In this document: piece after piece, positions 1-9,077 of the stretch
How positions within the stretch are numbered: position 1 is the stretch's first letter
Layout: the number at the start of each line of letters is the position of its first letter
Source: Nemorincola caseinilytica
GTDB lineage: Bacteria > Bacteroidota > Bacteroidia > Chitinophagales > Chitinophagaceae
DNA: 64,000 bases
Direction of reading: 5' to 3'
Assembly (NCBI RefSeq): GCF_039540515.1
Contig: NZ_BAABFA010000004.1
Span: 295,042-359,041 of the forward strand
The notes under the pieces: generated by a model
Databases searched by the model: none
The model's input: only the letters and a program-made list of their open reading frames with translations
Told to the model about the DNA's origin: nothing
Position numbers and translations under genes: made by a program

Positions 1-681
1 AGCCACGACCTGCAGGAGCCGCTGCGCAAGATCACCACCTTTGGCGACCGCCTGCTGGAGAAATATAAGGATGTGCTTGCCGGCGAAGGCGAAATGTACC
101 TTTCGCGCATGAACGCATCGGCCGAGAATATGCGCCTGCTCATAAACGGCCTGCTCGATTTTTCGCGCATCACACAGACACAGGCCCCCTTTGCACAGGT
201 GAGCCTGAGCCTGGTGATAAAACAGGTAATGACCGACCTGGAGCTGAAGATAGAGGAAACAGGTACAGTAATAGAATTCGGCGTATTGCCTGTGGTAGAT
301 GCCGTGGCCACGCATATGAAGCAACTGTTCACCAACCTTATCAGCAATGCCATGAAGTTCCAGAAGCCCGGTGTGCCGCCCGTCATCAGGATAAGCTCGC
401 AGCCACTAGATGAGGATGAGCTGCAGCTACAAGGCCTGCCTGCGCGAAAGAACTACCACAAGGTCACCGTTGTGGACAATGGTATCGGTTTCGAGGCCCA
501 GTATGCCAATCGCATATTCCAGGTGTTCCAGCGGCTGCATGGCAAGTCGGAATATCCCGGGTCGGGCGTGGGGCTGGCCATATGCAAGAAGATAATGGAA
601 CACCACAAGGGTGTGATATATGCCGAGAGCAGCAAGGGTACAGGTGCCAGATTCATCATCATCATCCCCGACAGGCAATAG
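1..681 (+). CDS. Sensor histidine kinase, C-terminal part (5' end outside window)
   Basis: The reading frame is open from the first base, so only the transmitter end of a sensor kinase is seen. It starts at the phospho-acceptor H-box (SHDLQEPLRK, His at codon 2), followed by the dimerisation helices and a HATPase_c domain: N-box NLISNAMKFQ around codons 110-120, G1 box DNGIGF near codon 160 and G2 box GSGVGLAICKK near codon 190. The H-box wording is typical of HisKA kinases with PAS sensors (phytochrome-like), but the sensor part lies upstream and is not visible. It ends shortly before a perfect palindromic terminator shared with trxB. Partner regulator unknown. Confidence 0.93.
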   Translation, partial: SHDLQEPLRKITTFGDRLLEKYKDVLAGEGEMYLSRMNASAENMRLLINGLLDFSRITQTQAPFAQVSLSLVIKQVMTDLELKIEETGTVIEFGVLPVVDAVATHMKQLFTNLISNAMKFQKPGVPPVIRISSQPLDEDELQLQGLPARKNYHKVTVVDNGIGFEAQYANRIFQVFQRLHGKSEYPGSGVGLAICKKIMEHHKGVIYAESSKGTGARFIIIIPDRQ

Positions 682-704
682 AAGATACTTATGCTATAAA
701 GCCG

Positions 705-738
705 AGGAGGGCTGTCATTTGCAAATGACAGCCCTCCT
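705..738. terminator. Bidirectional terminator, 34-bp perfect palindrome
   Basis: A perfect palindrome with 17-base arms (AGGAGGGCTGTCATTTG and its complement) lies between the convergent histidine-kinase gene and trxB. It can fold as a long hairpin on either strand, so it probably ends transcription from both sides. Confidence 0.8.
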
Positions 739-764
739 TCATTATTTGGTATAGCGTACTATTC

Positions 765-1706
765 TTAGTGCAGGTCCATGGCGCCCAGGTAGCGTTCGGC
801 ATCCAGTGCGGCCATACAGCCGGTACCTGCCGCGCTCACTGCCTGGCGGTATATCTTGTCCTGCACATCGCCGCAGGCAAAAACACCCTCCAGGTTGGTG
901 CGGGTGCTGCCGGGCTGTGTTATGAGGTAGCCCTGCTCGTCCATGTCCAGTATACCTTTGAACAGCGATGAGTTGGGCTCATGGCCTATAGCCACAAAGA
1001 AGGCCTTCACAGGTATCACCTGCTCTTCGTTGGTCATATTGTTGCGTACGCGCACACTGTCTACTTTATGTTCGCCCATTACCTCTACAGTATCGGTGTT
1101 CCAGTATACCTGTATATTCTCGGTCTTCAGTACGCGTGCTTGCATCACCTTGCTGGCGCGCATCTCGTGGCGGCGTACCAGCATGTGTACCTTGCTGCAC
1201 AGCTTAGACAGGTATAGGGCCTCTTCGCAGGCAGTATCGCCGGCGCCTACTATCATCACTTCCTGTCCTTTGAAGAAGAAACCGTCGCATACCGCGCAGG
1301 CCGATACGCCATGTCCGTTCAGCCGCTGTTCCGACTCCAGGCCCAGCCACTTGGCGGATGCGCCTGTGGCTATTATCACGGCATCGGCCTCTATCCATTT
1401 CTCCTCGTCTATCTCTACCCTGTACGGGCGTGTCGAAAAGTCTACCTTGGTGGCCATGCCCCAGCGTATATCTGCGCCCATGCGCTGTGCCTGCTGCTCG
1501 AAATCTACCATCATTTGCGGGCCCATCACACCATTGGGATAGCCGGGATAGTTCTCTACTTCTGTGGTTATGGTCAGTTGCCCGCCGGGCTGCATGCCCT
1601 GGTACAGTACGGGCTTCAGGTTGGCACGCGATGCATATATGGCCGCGGTATAGCCTGCCGGGCCCGAGCCTATGATAAGGCAATGTACTTTTTCTGTCTC
1701 GTTCAT
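765..1706 (-). CDS. trxB: Thioredoxin-disulfide reductase
   Basis: Low-molecular-weight thioredoxin reductase of 313 residues, the normal family length. It passes electrons from NADPH through FAD and a redox disulfide to thioredoxin in the cytoplasm. The FAD-binding GSGPAGYTAA motif is at residues 13-22, the redox pair CAVC at Cys137/Cys140, a second Rossmann motif (GAGDTA) for NADPH follows, and the C-terminal FAD motif GVFACGDVQD is intact. It is a single gene, convergent with the upstream kinase and separated from it by a palindromic terminator. Confidence 0.97.
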   Translation of the reverse strand: MNETEKVHCLIIGSGPAGYTAAIYASRANLKPVLYQGMQPGGQLTITTEVENYPGYPNGVMGPQMMVDFEQQAQRMGADIRWGMATKVDFSTRPYRVEIDEEKWIEADAVIIATGASAKWLGLESEQRLNGHGVSACAVCDGFFFKGQEVMIVGAGDTACEEALYLSKLCSKVHMLVRRHEMRASKVMQARVLKTENIQVYWNTDTVEVMGEHKVDSVRVRNNMTNEEQVIPVKAFFVAIGHEPNSSLFKGILDMDEQGYLITQPGSTRTNLEGVFACGDVQDKIYRQAVSAAGTGCMAALDAERYLGAMDLH

Positions 1707-1799
1707 ATCGTTATGGTATAATGCTCCGCATTCACCGAATGTGCGGATGTGGGGGTTAAAGATGCGAAATTTTCAGCAATTCCTGCCTTGAGGCCACTA

Positions 1800-2717
1800 C
1801 TAGTGGGGTACCCTGGCCCTTTTGTAATAGGTGCCATAGCCTGCCCATACGCCCAGTGCGCCGTTGGTAAGGTTGGTAGTGGGGTTTATGGGCGATGCGA
1901 AGGGGTTGCCTACTGAGCCCTTGGCAAAATCAAGCGTGTTCCAGAAGTTGTAAACGGCCTTGTCCACAGCGCACCACTTGAGCGATACACTGTCGCCCGG
2001 GAAGAAATAGATGAGCGAATCGCGGTTCCTGTTGTCGGTGCCATCGTTCTGGTAGCCTGCGGCCAGTCCTATCTTGCTTATCTTTTTACCGTTTATTATC
2101 TCATCGCTGAAGTTGGATGAGTAGAAGAAACCCTCATTATTACGATCGGTATAGCAGCGTACATAGTCGCCCAGGGTATCGGGGTCGGTATAGTTCACAA
2201 ATAGCTGGCGCGCGCTGTCGGGTGTGTTCTCCCCGGCAAATTCCGGTACATCGAACCACATAGAATCCACGCCCTGCGGTACCGGTATCTTGGTACGGGC
2301 AGTATAGGTCTTGCCATTATGGTCTATGGTAAGGGTATATATCTTGTTCTCCTGGCCGAACATGGTATCGGCGCCCAGGAAATCTATAGTGTAGAAACTG
2401 AACTTATACCCGCTGCTGTCTATGGTATACTCTTTCAGGGTCACCGTTCTGCTACCGTCCGATACTTTTACCACGGCATCGTGCACAAAGGTATTCTGCA
2501 GTGTGCCCAGGTCTATCTTAGAGAAGAAACCCATGGTGGTGGTGAGCAGTACGAATGGCGGCTCGTCCGTTTCTATCTGCCCCTGTACCACCAGGCTGGG
2601 TGGTACGCTTGCCAGGTTTATGTGTACTTCCTTCTCGCACGATGCCAGCATCAGTACTATAAAGGACATGAGGATAAGGGATAAGGGTCTTTTGTGTGTG
2701 CGTAGGTTGCGTTCCAT
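1800..2717 (-). CDS. DUF4249 family lipoprotein
   Basis: 305-residue secreted lipoprotein with a type II signal peptide; the lipobox ends at Cys27 (LASC), followed by the EKEVHINL start usual for DUF4249. In Bacteroidota these proteins normally sit directly behind a TonB-dependent receptor with a carboxypeptidase-regulatory domain and probably help it at the outer membrane. Here no receptor gene adjoins; the next gene upstream on the strand is an L,D-transpeptidase-like gene 19 bp away, so the two may be co-transcribed. Substrate unknown. Confidence 0.82.
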   Translation of the reverse strand: MERNLRTHKRPLSLILMSFIVLMLASCEKEVHINLASVPPSLVVQGQIETDEPPFVLLTTTMGFFSKIDLGTLQNTFVHDAVVKVSDGSRTVTLKEYTIDSSGYKFSFYTIDFLGADTMFGQENKIYTLTIDHNGKTYTARTKIPVPQGVDSMWFDVPEFAGENTPDSARQLFVNYTDPDTLGDYVRCYTDRNNEGFFYSSNFSDEIINGKKISKIGLAAGYQNDGTDNRNRDSLIYFFPGDSVSLKWCAVDKAVYNFWNTLDFAKGSVGNPFASPINPTTNLTNGALGVWAGYGTYYKRARVPH

Positions 2718-2736
2718 ATATCGTTTATCGGTTCGT

Positions 2737-3501
2737 TCAGTTCAGGTAATTGCCGTCCGGGGTGTACATCACCGGTTGCAGCTTGTGGTGTTTTTCAAAA
2801 TGTTCGTACCCGTTTTTCAGGTTCCACCAGAATTGTTGTTTGCCCACATTGCCGGCCACTTCTTTTTGCAGGTAGCTCATGCCGCTCTTGTTCATGTGGG
2901 TGGGGTAGATGTGCACGGGTATATACTGCTGCCCGTTCAGCCGGGTGTTCAGGCACAGGGTATATATTTCGCGTATGCCCTCGTCTTCCATAGGCAGGCA
3001 GCCTACCGTAAGGCAGCCGCCATGTATGTATATATCGCCGCCGGGGTTGCTTTTGCCCTGCAGCAGGTCGCTATAGTTGGGGTAGCTCAGGTGCAGCGAC
3101 AGGTGGTAGTCGCTGTTCGGGTTGAACTCGTCTATGAAGTAATACCCCTCCGGTACCTGTCTGTCCCCCTGTTTGCGTTTGGGGCCCAGCGCGCCCGATA
3201 TGGCACATATGCGGTAGGTCTTCACATGCCTGTATTCGTCGGTGGCATTGTCGCGCGCCCATAGTTCCAGCTCGTTCTGCAGTTTGAAGGCCCGCAGGTA
3301 TATATCGGTAGCGGGCCACTTGAGGCCATGCGTGGTAAAAAGGTCGCGGAGCGGGTCGTTGTATTTTGCCCATGCTTTTACCACCCTGTCGGCCGATAGC
3401 TGGCCGGCCTTGAAGTCGGCGCCGGCCTGCGCCCTGCACGAATACGAAGCTATGCACATAGCAGCGCACAACACAGCATTCAACAGGCGTCCGACCATCA
3501 T
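2737..3501 (-). CDS. YafK-type L,D-transpeptidase family protein
   Basis: 254 residues with an N-terminal signal sequence. The catalytic signature of the YkuD/YafK fold is clear: His160 in IHGG and nucleophile Cys168 in TVGCLPM. This family makes or cleaves 3-3 peptide crosslinks or attaches proteins to peptidoglycan; YafK itself acts as an amidase releasing Braun lipoprotein in E. coli. The protein is longer than the bare domain, with about 90 residues before it and 70 after. It lies just upstream of the DUF4249 lipoprotein gene. The family assignment is firm; the exact reaction is inferred. Confidence 0.85.
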   Translation of the reverse strand: MMVGRLLNAVLCAAMCIASYSCRAQAGADFKAGQLSADRVVKAWAKYNDPLRDLFTTHGLKWPATDIYLRAFKLQNELELWARDNATDEYRHVKTYRICAISGALGPKRKQGDRQVPEGYYFIDEFNPNSDYHLSLHLSYPNYSDLLQGKSNPGGDIYIHGGCLTVGCLPMEDEGIREIYTLCLNTRLNGQQYIPVHIYPTHMNKSGMSYLQKEVAGNVGKQQFWWNLKNGYEHFEKHHKLQPVMYTPDGNYLN

Positions 3502-3580
3502 AGGGAACCGACTTTTTTAGGAGTGCCGCAAAGGTAAGCCAACTATGTTAAATGTTTTCTTAAAACGAGTGGACCTGTAC

Positions 3581-5113
3581 TCAGTGCATTACATCTACCA
3601 CCCGGTAGCTGATGCCATTGCCCACCATTACGCGGGCAGTGCCGGTGGGCAGGCGCTGCAGGTAGCTGCCCAGGTCGTTGGTGTCGGGTACGGCATATAT
3701 GGGCAGCATGTCAGCGGCATCGTAGGCGGGCCATGTCATCAGCACCCAGTCGCCAGGTATGGGTGTGCGCCACGGCAGGTTCTCGGTACCATTGTAGGGG
3801 TATGCCACTTCGGGTGTTACCAATATGGGAAGGTGCTGCCCGGTAGCCATTTGCAACGCCTTTTCCGATGCCCTGTAGGTCTCCATGCGCTGCGCATATT
3901 TTCCATCTGTAAAACACGCAGCTATGGTAGAATAGATATTGCCTGTGAGCCCGGCCAGCAGCAGGTAGGCCAGTATATCGGGCCACAGTTTTTTCCGGGC
4001 CTTTGTGCGCAGCGCCTGCAGCAATGCTATAAGCAGTACCGATAGTGCCGGTACGCCAAAGGCATTGAGCCTGGGCTCGCCCAGCGGTAGCCTGCCTGCC
4101 TGGTTCAGGGTCACCACCAGCAGCACTACCAGCAGGGCATAAAGCAGTATGCTGTTCTCTACGGTCACGTCGCGCTTGCGTATGGCCTTTGCTACCCTGA
4201 ATATGGCCCAACCCAATGCCCCGGTACAGGCCAGCCCGAACAGCCACCAGAACAGCAGCCCCGAACCCGCCTGTGCCAGGAAGTGGAACATCCTTTCTGC
4301 AAAGGGCGTACGGCCACCCGGCATCAGGTGCCGCCAGTAGTTCTGCATATCGCCGTCGGCAGACAGGTGAGCGGCATCTACCAAGTAGAACACCGTAATG
4401 CTGAACGTACACAGGCAGAGCGGTATCCATTGCATCACTATGGTCCTCATCTTGCCGTTGCCGGTACCATTGTTCCAGGTAGCTATATTGTGCAGCAGTA
4501 CCACGCCATATACCGGGGCTATAACTATAGCATAGGTATAGCTGAAGAACGGACACAACAACATAGCCATGCAGAACAGTGCATAACCGGCGGCCTTTAG
4601 TGGGCGGTCGCCAAGGCGCAGCAGGTAGTGCAACTGCCATAGGGCGGCAGCGCTCAGCAGCAGCTCCATAGAGTATTGTTTTACCTCTACGAAATACTCG
4701 GTAAAGGTGCTGCACGATATCAGCATCATCACCATCAGGTAACGGTAGGGCTCCCGGGGCCCGTATATACGCCTTGCGGTATCATATATACACCATATGG
4801 CGGCCAGCCCGGCCAGGTAGGGTATAAGCCGCAGCGAGGTATAGCTATATCCACATGCCGATGTGAACAGCTTCAGCAGAAACAGGTACACACGGGGGAA
4901 CTGCTGCATAAAAGCCAGCTTGCCCCATATGGCCGTGGCCGAAAGGAATTTCAGGTTGTAAATGATACGCCATTCATCTATCCAGAACGGGCGTATCTGT
5001 GCTACCACAGATGCCATGCCCCATGCGGCCATTACCAGTAGGGTAATGAGCACGACGGCCCGAAGGGCTTTTTCCGGTCGTCCGTTTTCTGGTAACATTA
5101 AATTATTTAGCAA
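3581..5113 (-). CDS. GT39/ArnT-like membrane glycosyltransferase
   Basis: 510-residue integral membrane protein with about eleven hydrophobic segments. Just after the first membrane helix comes the acidic pair Asp46-Glu47 in a PFWIDEW context, the hallmark of GT-C glycosyltransferases (PMT/ArnT/GT39), which take sugars from polyprenyl-phosphate carriers on the periplasmic side. The C-terminal region is soluble and lacks recognised motifs. No other sugar gene is adjacent, so donor and acceptor cannot be named. Confidence 0.72.
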   Translation of the reverse strand: MLNNLMLPENGRPEKALRAVVLITLLVMAAWGMASVVAQIRPFWIDEWRIIYNLKFLSATAIWGKLAFMQQFPRVYLFLLKLFTSACGYSYTSLRLIPYLAGLAAIWCIYDTARRIYGPREPYRYLMVMMLISCSTFTEYFVEVKQYSMELLLSAAALWQLHYLLRLGDRPLKAAGYALFCMAMLLCPFFSYTYAIVIAPVYGVVLLHNIATWNNGTGNGKMRTIVMQWIPLCLCTFSITVFYLVDAAHLSADGDMQNYWRHLMPGGRTPFAERMFHFLAQAGSGLLFWWLFGLACTGALGWAIFRVAKAIRKRDVTVENSILLYALLVVLLVVTLNQAGRLPLGEPRLNAFGVPALSVLLIALLQALRTKARKKLWPDILAYLLLAGLTGNIYSTIAACFTDGKYAQRMETYRASEKALQMATGQHLPILVTPEVAYPYNGTENLPWRTPIPGDWVLMTWPAYDAADMLPIYAVPDTNDLGSYLQRLPTGTARVMVGNGISYRVVDVMH

Positions 5114-5178
5114 GTATGCGCCGGCAAGAAAGGCGCTACAGGCCCAAGATAATAGAAATATATGATAAGGGCAATAAA

Positions 5179-5205
5179 AAAGGCCGTCTTTGCAGAACGG
5201 CCTTT
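5179..5205 (-). terminator. Rho-independent terminator after the PorT-like gene
   Basis: Stem AAAGGCCGT / ACGGCCTTT with a nine-base loop. On the minus strand the stem is followed by a run of T, as expected for a terminator of the barrel gene ending at 5229. Confidence 0.85.
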
Positions 5206-5228
5206 GAAAGTATCATTGAGGATGGCTG

Positions 5229-5894
5229 CTATTGCAGGAACCTGTAACCTACTGTGAACTGCAGCGAATGATTGTGCCATTCGGCAGAGGGTAGGGTATT
5301 GTTGATGTTCACAAGGCCCCACAGACCACGGGCGCCCACATGCAAGTTCAGCGGAAGGTCTATCTCGATACCTGCGGCCGCTGCCACATCGGCATTGGTG
5401 AAATCGTTCTTCACCTCGTTCCTGTCGCCGCGCACGGCCGATACCAGGAACGATATCTCAGGGCCTGCCACAAATTTCAGCCTGTCCAGTACGGGTATCT
5501 GGCGGAATGGCCTGCAGGTGAGCAGTATGGGGAAGTCCACATTCCACGTCCTGAGGTGCAGGTAGGCCGCATGTTTTACATAATAGCGGCATGTTTTACC
5601 TATACCTTCCAGCTGCACACCGAATACGCCCCTCTCCATATTGAAGTAGATACCTGCCATTGCGCCCGGCTTTATCCAGTTGTCGAAAAGTTTGCGGCTA
5701 TCCTGCATGTACTGCATATTGGCCCCTACTTTTATACCCATACCAAAGTTCGGCTCTTTGGGAGCATGCCTCCTGTGGCGGTCTCTTTTCCTGCTATCGG
5801 GCTTCAGTTTTCCAGAACTGCTGCTTTGCGCATAGCTGCTATTGGCCACTGCAAGTACAGCAAAACATATAGCAAGCGTCAATATTCGTTTCAT
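5229..5894 (-). CDS. PorT family outer-membrane beta-barrel protein
   Basis: 221 residues from the ATG at 5894, chosen because it begins directly with a signal peptide (MKRILTLAICFAVLAVANSS, then YAQ); the frame is open 19 codons further upstream but that stretch is not signal-like. After a Lys/Arg-rich linker come alternating beta strands, ending in VGYRFLQ, an aromatic C-terminal strand typical of outer-membrane barrels (outer membrane protein beta-barrel domain). First of three adjacent related genes read in the same direction. Function unknown. Confidence 0.8.
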   Translation of the reverse strand: MKRILTLAICFAVLAVANSSYAQSSSSGKLKPDSRKRDRHRRHAPKEPNFGMGIKVGANMQYMQDSRKLFDNWIKPGAMAGIYFNMERGVFGVQLEGIGKTCRYYVKHAAYLHLRTWNVDFPILLTCRPFRQIPVLDRLKFVAGPEISFLVSAVRGDRNEVKNDFTNADVAAAAGIEIDLPLNLHVGARGLWGLVNINNTLPSAEWHNHSLQFTVGYRFLQ

Positions 5895-5950
5895 AGGCAG
5901 TATCTTTATGCAAATATAAGTGTGAGTATGGTTCGATGGTGTTTTCGGCA

Positions 5951-6598
5951 TTACATTATATTATAGGACAGAGACAGTTGCAATGCCACCGAAGACCATG
6001 TGCGTGGTACCAGGTAATAGGTGCTGTTGTTCACATCTGTCACGCCTATTACGGCGCGTGCACCTGCTTTCAGCTTTTTGCGGCGTGTAAGGGCATATTC
6101 TGCACCGGCTACCACGGCAAAGTCTGTTTTGGTCAGCATTTCGCTATTGCCATATACCTTGGTATAGGCATCGTTCTTGTCGGTAAGCGACAGCAGGTAG
6201 CCGAATTGTGGTCCGCCCAGCAGTTGCAGGTTCTCGTTCAGCTGGTATTCCAGCAGCAGGGGCACGTTCAGGTATATGGCCTGCAGCGATGCTTTGGTTT
6301 CCGTATCTATACCGGGTGTAGGTATCACATAGGCCGATGCCGGATATTTGGTAGTATGAGTGACCATAGTGCCCAGGGCTTCCAGCCGTACGCCGAAACG
6401 GCCTATGTTCTTCCATACATATATACCTGCCAGTGGCCCGGGGCTGGTGCGTATAGGCGCCGATGACAGGTGCATGAAACTACCTCCTACCTTCACGCCC
6501 ATGTTCACTATAGGCTCCCTGAAGCCCATTACCTGCCCGTTCGCTACGCCCTGCAGCAGCAGTAGCGATACGAATGCGGCAAAAAAATATTTCTTCAT
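5951..6598 (-). CDS. PorT family outer-membrane beta-barrel protein
   Basis: 215 residues from the ATG at 6598 (MKKYFFAAF, signal peptide ending near NGQ). Same architecture as its two neighbours: a NMGVKVG first strand, repeated amphipathic strands and a last strand SLSYNIM. It is a diverged paralogue. A CAAAGGTA box (minus strand TACCTTTG, matching the Bacteroidota -7 element) lies at 6625-6632, so this gene may have its own promoter. Confidence 0.78.
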   Translation of the reverse strand: MKKYFFAAFVSLLLLQGVANGQVMGFREPIVNMGVKVGGSFMHLSSAPIRTSPGPLAGIYVWKNIGRFGVRLEALGTMVTHTTKYPASAYVIPTPGIDTETKASLQAIYLNVPLLLEYQLNENLQLLGGPQFGYLLSLTDKNDAYTKVYGNSEMLTKTDFAVVAGAEYALTRRKKLKAGARAVIGVTDVNNSTYYLVPRTWSSVALQLSLSYNIM

Positions 6599-6708
6599 AT
6601 CCAGCATTTATTGATCCGGGGTGGCAAAGGTAAACGATATATAGCCTTTGCCGGTCTTGTTTAAAGAATGTTCTCTGTTATTATTGTATGAGGAGATCGT
6701 ATCGCGTA

Positions 6709-7311
6709 TCAATCCACGAACCTGTAACCTACATAGAATTGTGCCCCGGTAGTGGTCCATGTTCCCGGCCTGCTTGTATCATTGATATCTGTGATGCCTT
6801 TTATGAACCTTGCACCTGCTATGAGGCGCAGCGGCAGTATACCTTCTGCGCCTATTACAAAAGATGCCTCCTGCGAGGAGAAGAACCTGCTCACATCTTT
6901 GCCCGACCTATCCTGTACCCGGGGGAACAGGGAGCCCTGGCCACCTACCAGTATCGCCAGTTCTTTAATGGGGCGAAATTCGAACAGAACGGGTATGTCC
7001 AGGTTCACGATGTTCACTTCGGTGCCATAGGTATCGTGGCTGTACTTTATAGAGCGGCCGTTGGCTTCCACCCTGCCGCCGAACATATTGCGGTGTACAC
7101 TGAAGCAGAGACCTGCAAGCGGCCCGGTATTATATGTCTTGTTCCACAGTGTATTGCCCGACAGGTACTGTGCCTGCAGCCCTACCTTCACACTCATTGT
7201 GACCTTGGGAAGTATATCGTTCGTATTATAGGTACGAAGTTCCCTGCCCTCGGCGCGCCAATGCCCGCAAAGAGCCACCATACAGGTCACAAATGATATG
7301 ATCCGCTTCAT
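6709..7311 (-). CDS. PorT family outer-membrane beta-barrel protein
   Basis: 200 residues from the ATG at 7311 (MKRIISFVTCMVALCGHW signal). The mature part starts with strands including MSVKVGLQAQYLSG and ends VGYRFVD, matching the two downstream barrels. The start is supported by a near-consensus promoter immediately upstream (7327-7357). Third member of the tandem array and probably the first gene transcribed. No substrate or partner can be inferred. Confidence 0.8.
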   Translation of the reverse strand: MKRIISFVTCMVALCGHWRAEGRELRTYNTNDILPKVTMSVKVGLQAQYLSGNTLWNKTYNTGPLAGLCFSVHRNMFGGRVEANGRSIKYSHDTYGTEVNIVNLDIPVLFEFRPIKELAILVGGQGSLFPRVQDRSGKDVSRFFSSQEASFVIGAEGILPLRLIAGARFIKGITDINDTSRPGTWTTTGAQFYVGYRFVD

Positions 7312-7326
7312 ATTGGGGTGTTTTTG

Positions 7327-7357
7327 CAAATATAATCGTAAAGCAGGGCATAGCAAA
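7327..7357 (-). promoter_or_regulatory. Bacteroidota-type promoter for the PorT gene starting at 7311
   Basis: Read on the minus strand: TTTG (7354-7357), a 19-base spacer, then TATATTTG (7327-7334). This fits the known Bacteroidota consensus TTTG / TAnnTTTG with ideal spacing and lies 16 bp from the start codon. Confidence 0.75.
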
Positions 7358-7410
7358 AGAACGCTATTCACCTGCTGTTAATATCTATGCTGCCGGCTCA
7401 GGTGCCTTGT

Positions 7411-8880
7411 CTACCTGCTGTAGTTAGGCGCTTCCTTGGTTATCACTATATCGTGCGGGTGGCTTTCTGCCATGCTGGCAGGGGTGATGCGCACGAACTG
7501 CGATGCGTTTTGCAGCGTAGCTATATCCTTTGCCCCACAGTAGCCCATACCTGCACGCAGGCCACCTACGAACTGCTGCACTACTTCATTAAGCTGACCC
7601 TTGTAGGGTACACGGCCTACTATACCTTCCGGAACCAGTTTCTTTATATCGGCCTCCATATCCTGGAAGTAACGGTCCTTAGAGCCCTCCTGCATGGCCT
7701 CTACAGAGCCCATACCGCGGTACGATTTGAATTTGCGGCCCTCATATATGATGGTCTCGCCGGGGCTTTCCTCGGTACCTGCGAATATAGAGCCTGCCAT
7801 GATGCACGATGCGCCTGCGGCTATGGCCTTCACCATATCGCCGGTATAGCGTATACCGCCATCGGCTATCACGGGTATGCCTGTCTTTTTCAGGGCTTCG
7901 GCAGCTTCCATAATGGCCGTAAGCTGGGGGGCGCCTGCGCCTGTCACTACACGCGTAGTGCATATCGAACCCGGGCCTACGCCTATCTTCACGGCATCGG
8001 CGCCTGCGGCGGCAAGCGCCTTGGCGCCTGCCGCCGTGGCCACATTGCCCGCTATCACCGGCAGTGTCTTGAAGTTCTTCTTCACGTTCTTCACGGCATC
8101 TATTACCCCTTTAGAGTGGCCGTGAGCGCTATCCAGGGTTATGATGTCCACACCGGCCTGGCGCAGTGCATCCACACGGTCCAGTATATCGGCGGTAATG
8201 CCTATGGCCGCGCCCGCCAGCAGGCGGCCCATAGAGTCTTTGCTGGCATTGGGGTAGCTCTTCAGTTGTATGGTGTCGCGGAAGGTGATGAGCCCTATCA
8301 GCTTGCCTTTTTTATCTACTATAGGCAGTTTCTCTATTTTGTGCTGCTCCAGTATGCGCTCGGCCTTTTGCATGTCTGTGCCTATGGGAGCGGTCACCAG
8401 GCGTTCTTTGGTCATCACCTCGTTTACCTTCTTCTTGTTGTTCTTCTCAAAACGCAGGTCGCGGTTGGTGAGCATGCCTACCAGCAGGTAGTTGTCGTCT
8501 ACTATAGGTATACCGCCTATGCGGTTCTCTCTCATTATTTTCAGGGCGTCGCCTACAGTGGCGTCGGGTTTCAGGGTTATGGGGTCCATTATCAGGCCGT
8601 TCTCAGAGCGCTTTACTTTGCGCACCTGCTCTGCCTGGCGTTCTATGCTCATGTTCTTGTGCAGAATGCCTATACCGCCCTCGCGCGATAGCGCTATGGC
8701 CAGCGGGGCCTCTGTTACGGTGTCCATAGCTGCCGATACCATGGGTATGTTCAGCTTTATGTCTTTTGTGATGTTGGTGACTATGCTTACTTCTCTTGGG
8801 AGGACCTCTGAGTAAGCCGGCATAAGAAGGACGTCATCGAACGTGAGGCCTTCGCCGTAGAACTTGGATCTTGTTGCCAT
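7411..8880 (-). CDS. guaB: Inosine-5'-monophosphate dehydrogenase
   Basis: IMP dehydrogenase, NAD-dependent oxidation of IMP to XMP, first committed step of GMP synthesis. The protein has 489 residues from the ATG at 8880; an in-frame ATG six codons upstream lies inside the promoter -7 box, so the shorter start is preferred. A TIM barrel is interrupted by two CBS domains (about residues 95-215). The catalytic loop GPGSICTTR carries Cys307, followed by the GGIRYTGD and GMGS phosphate-binding motifs. Length and motifs are complete. Confidence 0.97.
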   Translation of the reverse strand: MATRSKFYGEGLTFDDVLLMPAYSEVLPREVSIVTNITKDIKLNIPMVSAAMDTVTEAPLAIALSREGGIGILHKNMSIERQAEQVRKVKRSENGLIMDPITLKPDATVGDALKIMRENRIGGIPIVDDNYLLVGMLTNRDLRFEKNNKKKVNEVMTKERLVTAPIGTDMQKAERILEQHKIEKLPIVDKKGKLIGLITFRDTIQLKSYPNASKDSMGRLLAGAAIGITADILDRVDALRQAGVDIITLDSAHGHSKGVIDAVKNVKKNFKTLPVIAGNVATAAGAKALAAAGADAVKIGVGPGSICTTRVVTGAGAPQLTAIMEAAEALKKTGIPVIADGGIRYTGDMVKAIAAGASCIMAGSIFAGTEESPGETIIYEGRKFKSYRGMGSVEAMQEGSKDRYFQDMEADIKKLVPEGIVGRVPYKGQLNEVVQQFVGGLRAGMGYCGAKDIATLQNASQFVRITPASMAESHPHDIVITKEAPNYSR

Positions 8881-8883
8881 GTG

Positions 8884-8914
8884 CAAAGATAACTGCATTT
8901 ATGAAATACACAAA
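8884..8914 (-). promoter_or_regulatory. guaB promoter (TTTG-N19-TATCTTTG)
   Basis: Minus-strand reading gives TTTG (8911-8914), exactly 19 bases, then TATCTTTG (8884-8891). The -7 box ends only 3 bp before the ATG at 8880, so the message would be leaderless or nearly so. Confidence 0.78.
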
Positions 8915-9077
8915 ACCATGAGGCGAAATGCTTATCGTTTTTGTAAATGATACCATAGAGAAGCTTGTGCAGTACACCCATCAAATGCTATGGCCCCAAC
9001 GGGGTGATAATTTGCCTGCACATCTCTTACTATCAACATATTGTTTATCTTAGCCACTTCGTGTCAAACAGCACAAC

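Noticed and set aside
7387..8691. 434-codon open frame antisense to guaB
   Set aside because: Composition is that of an antisense shadow; guaB is certain.
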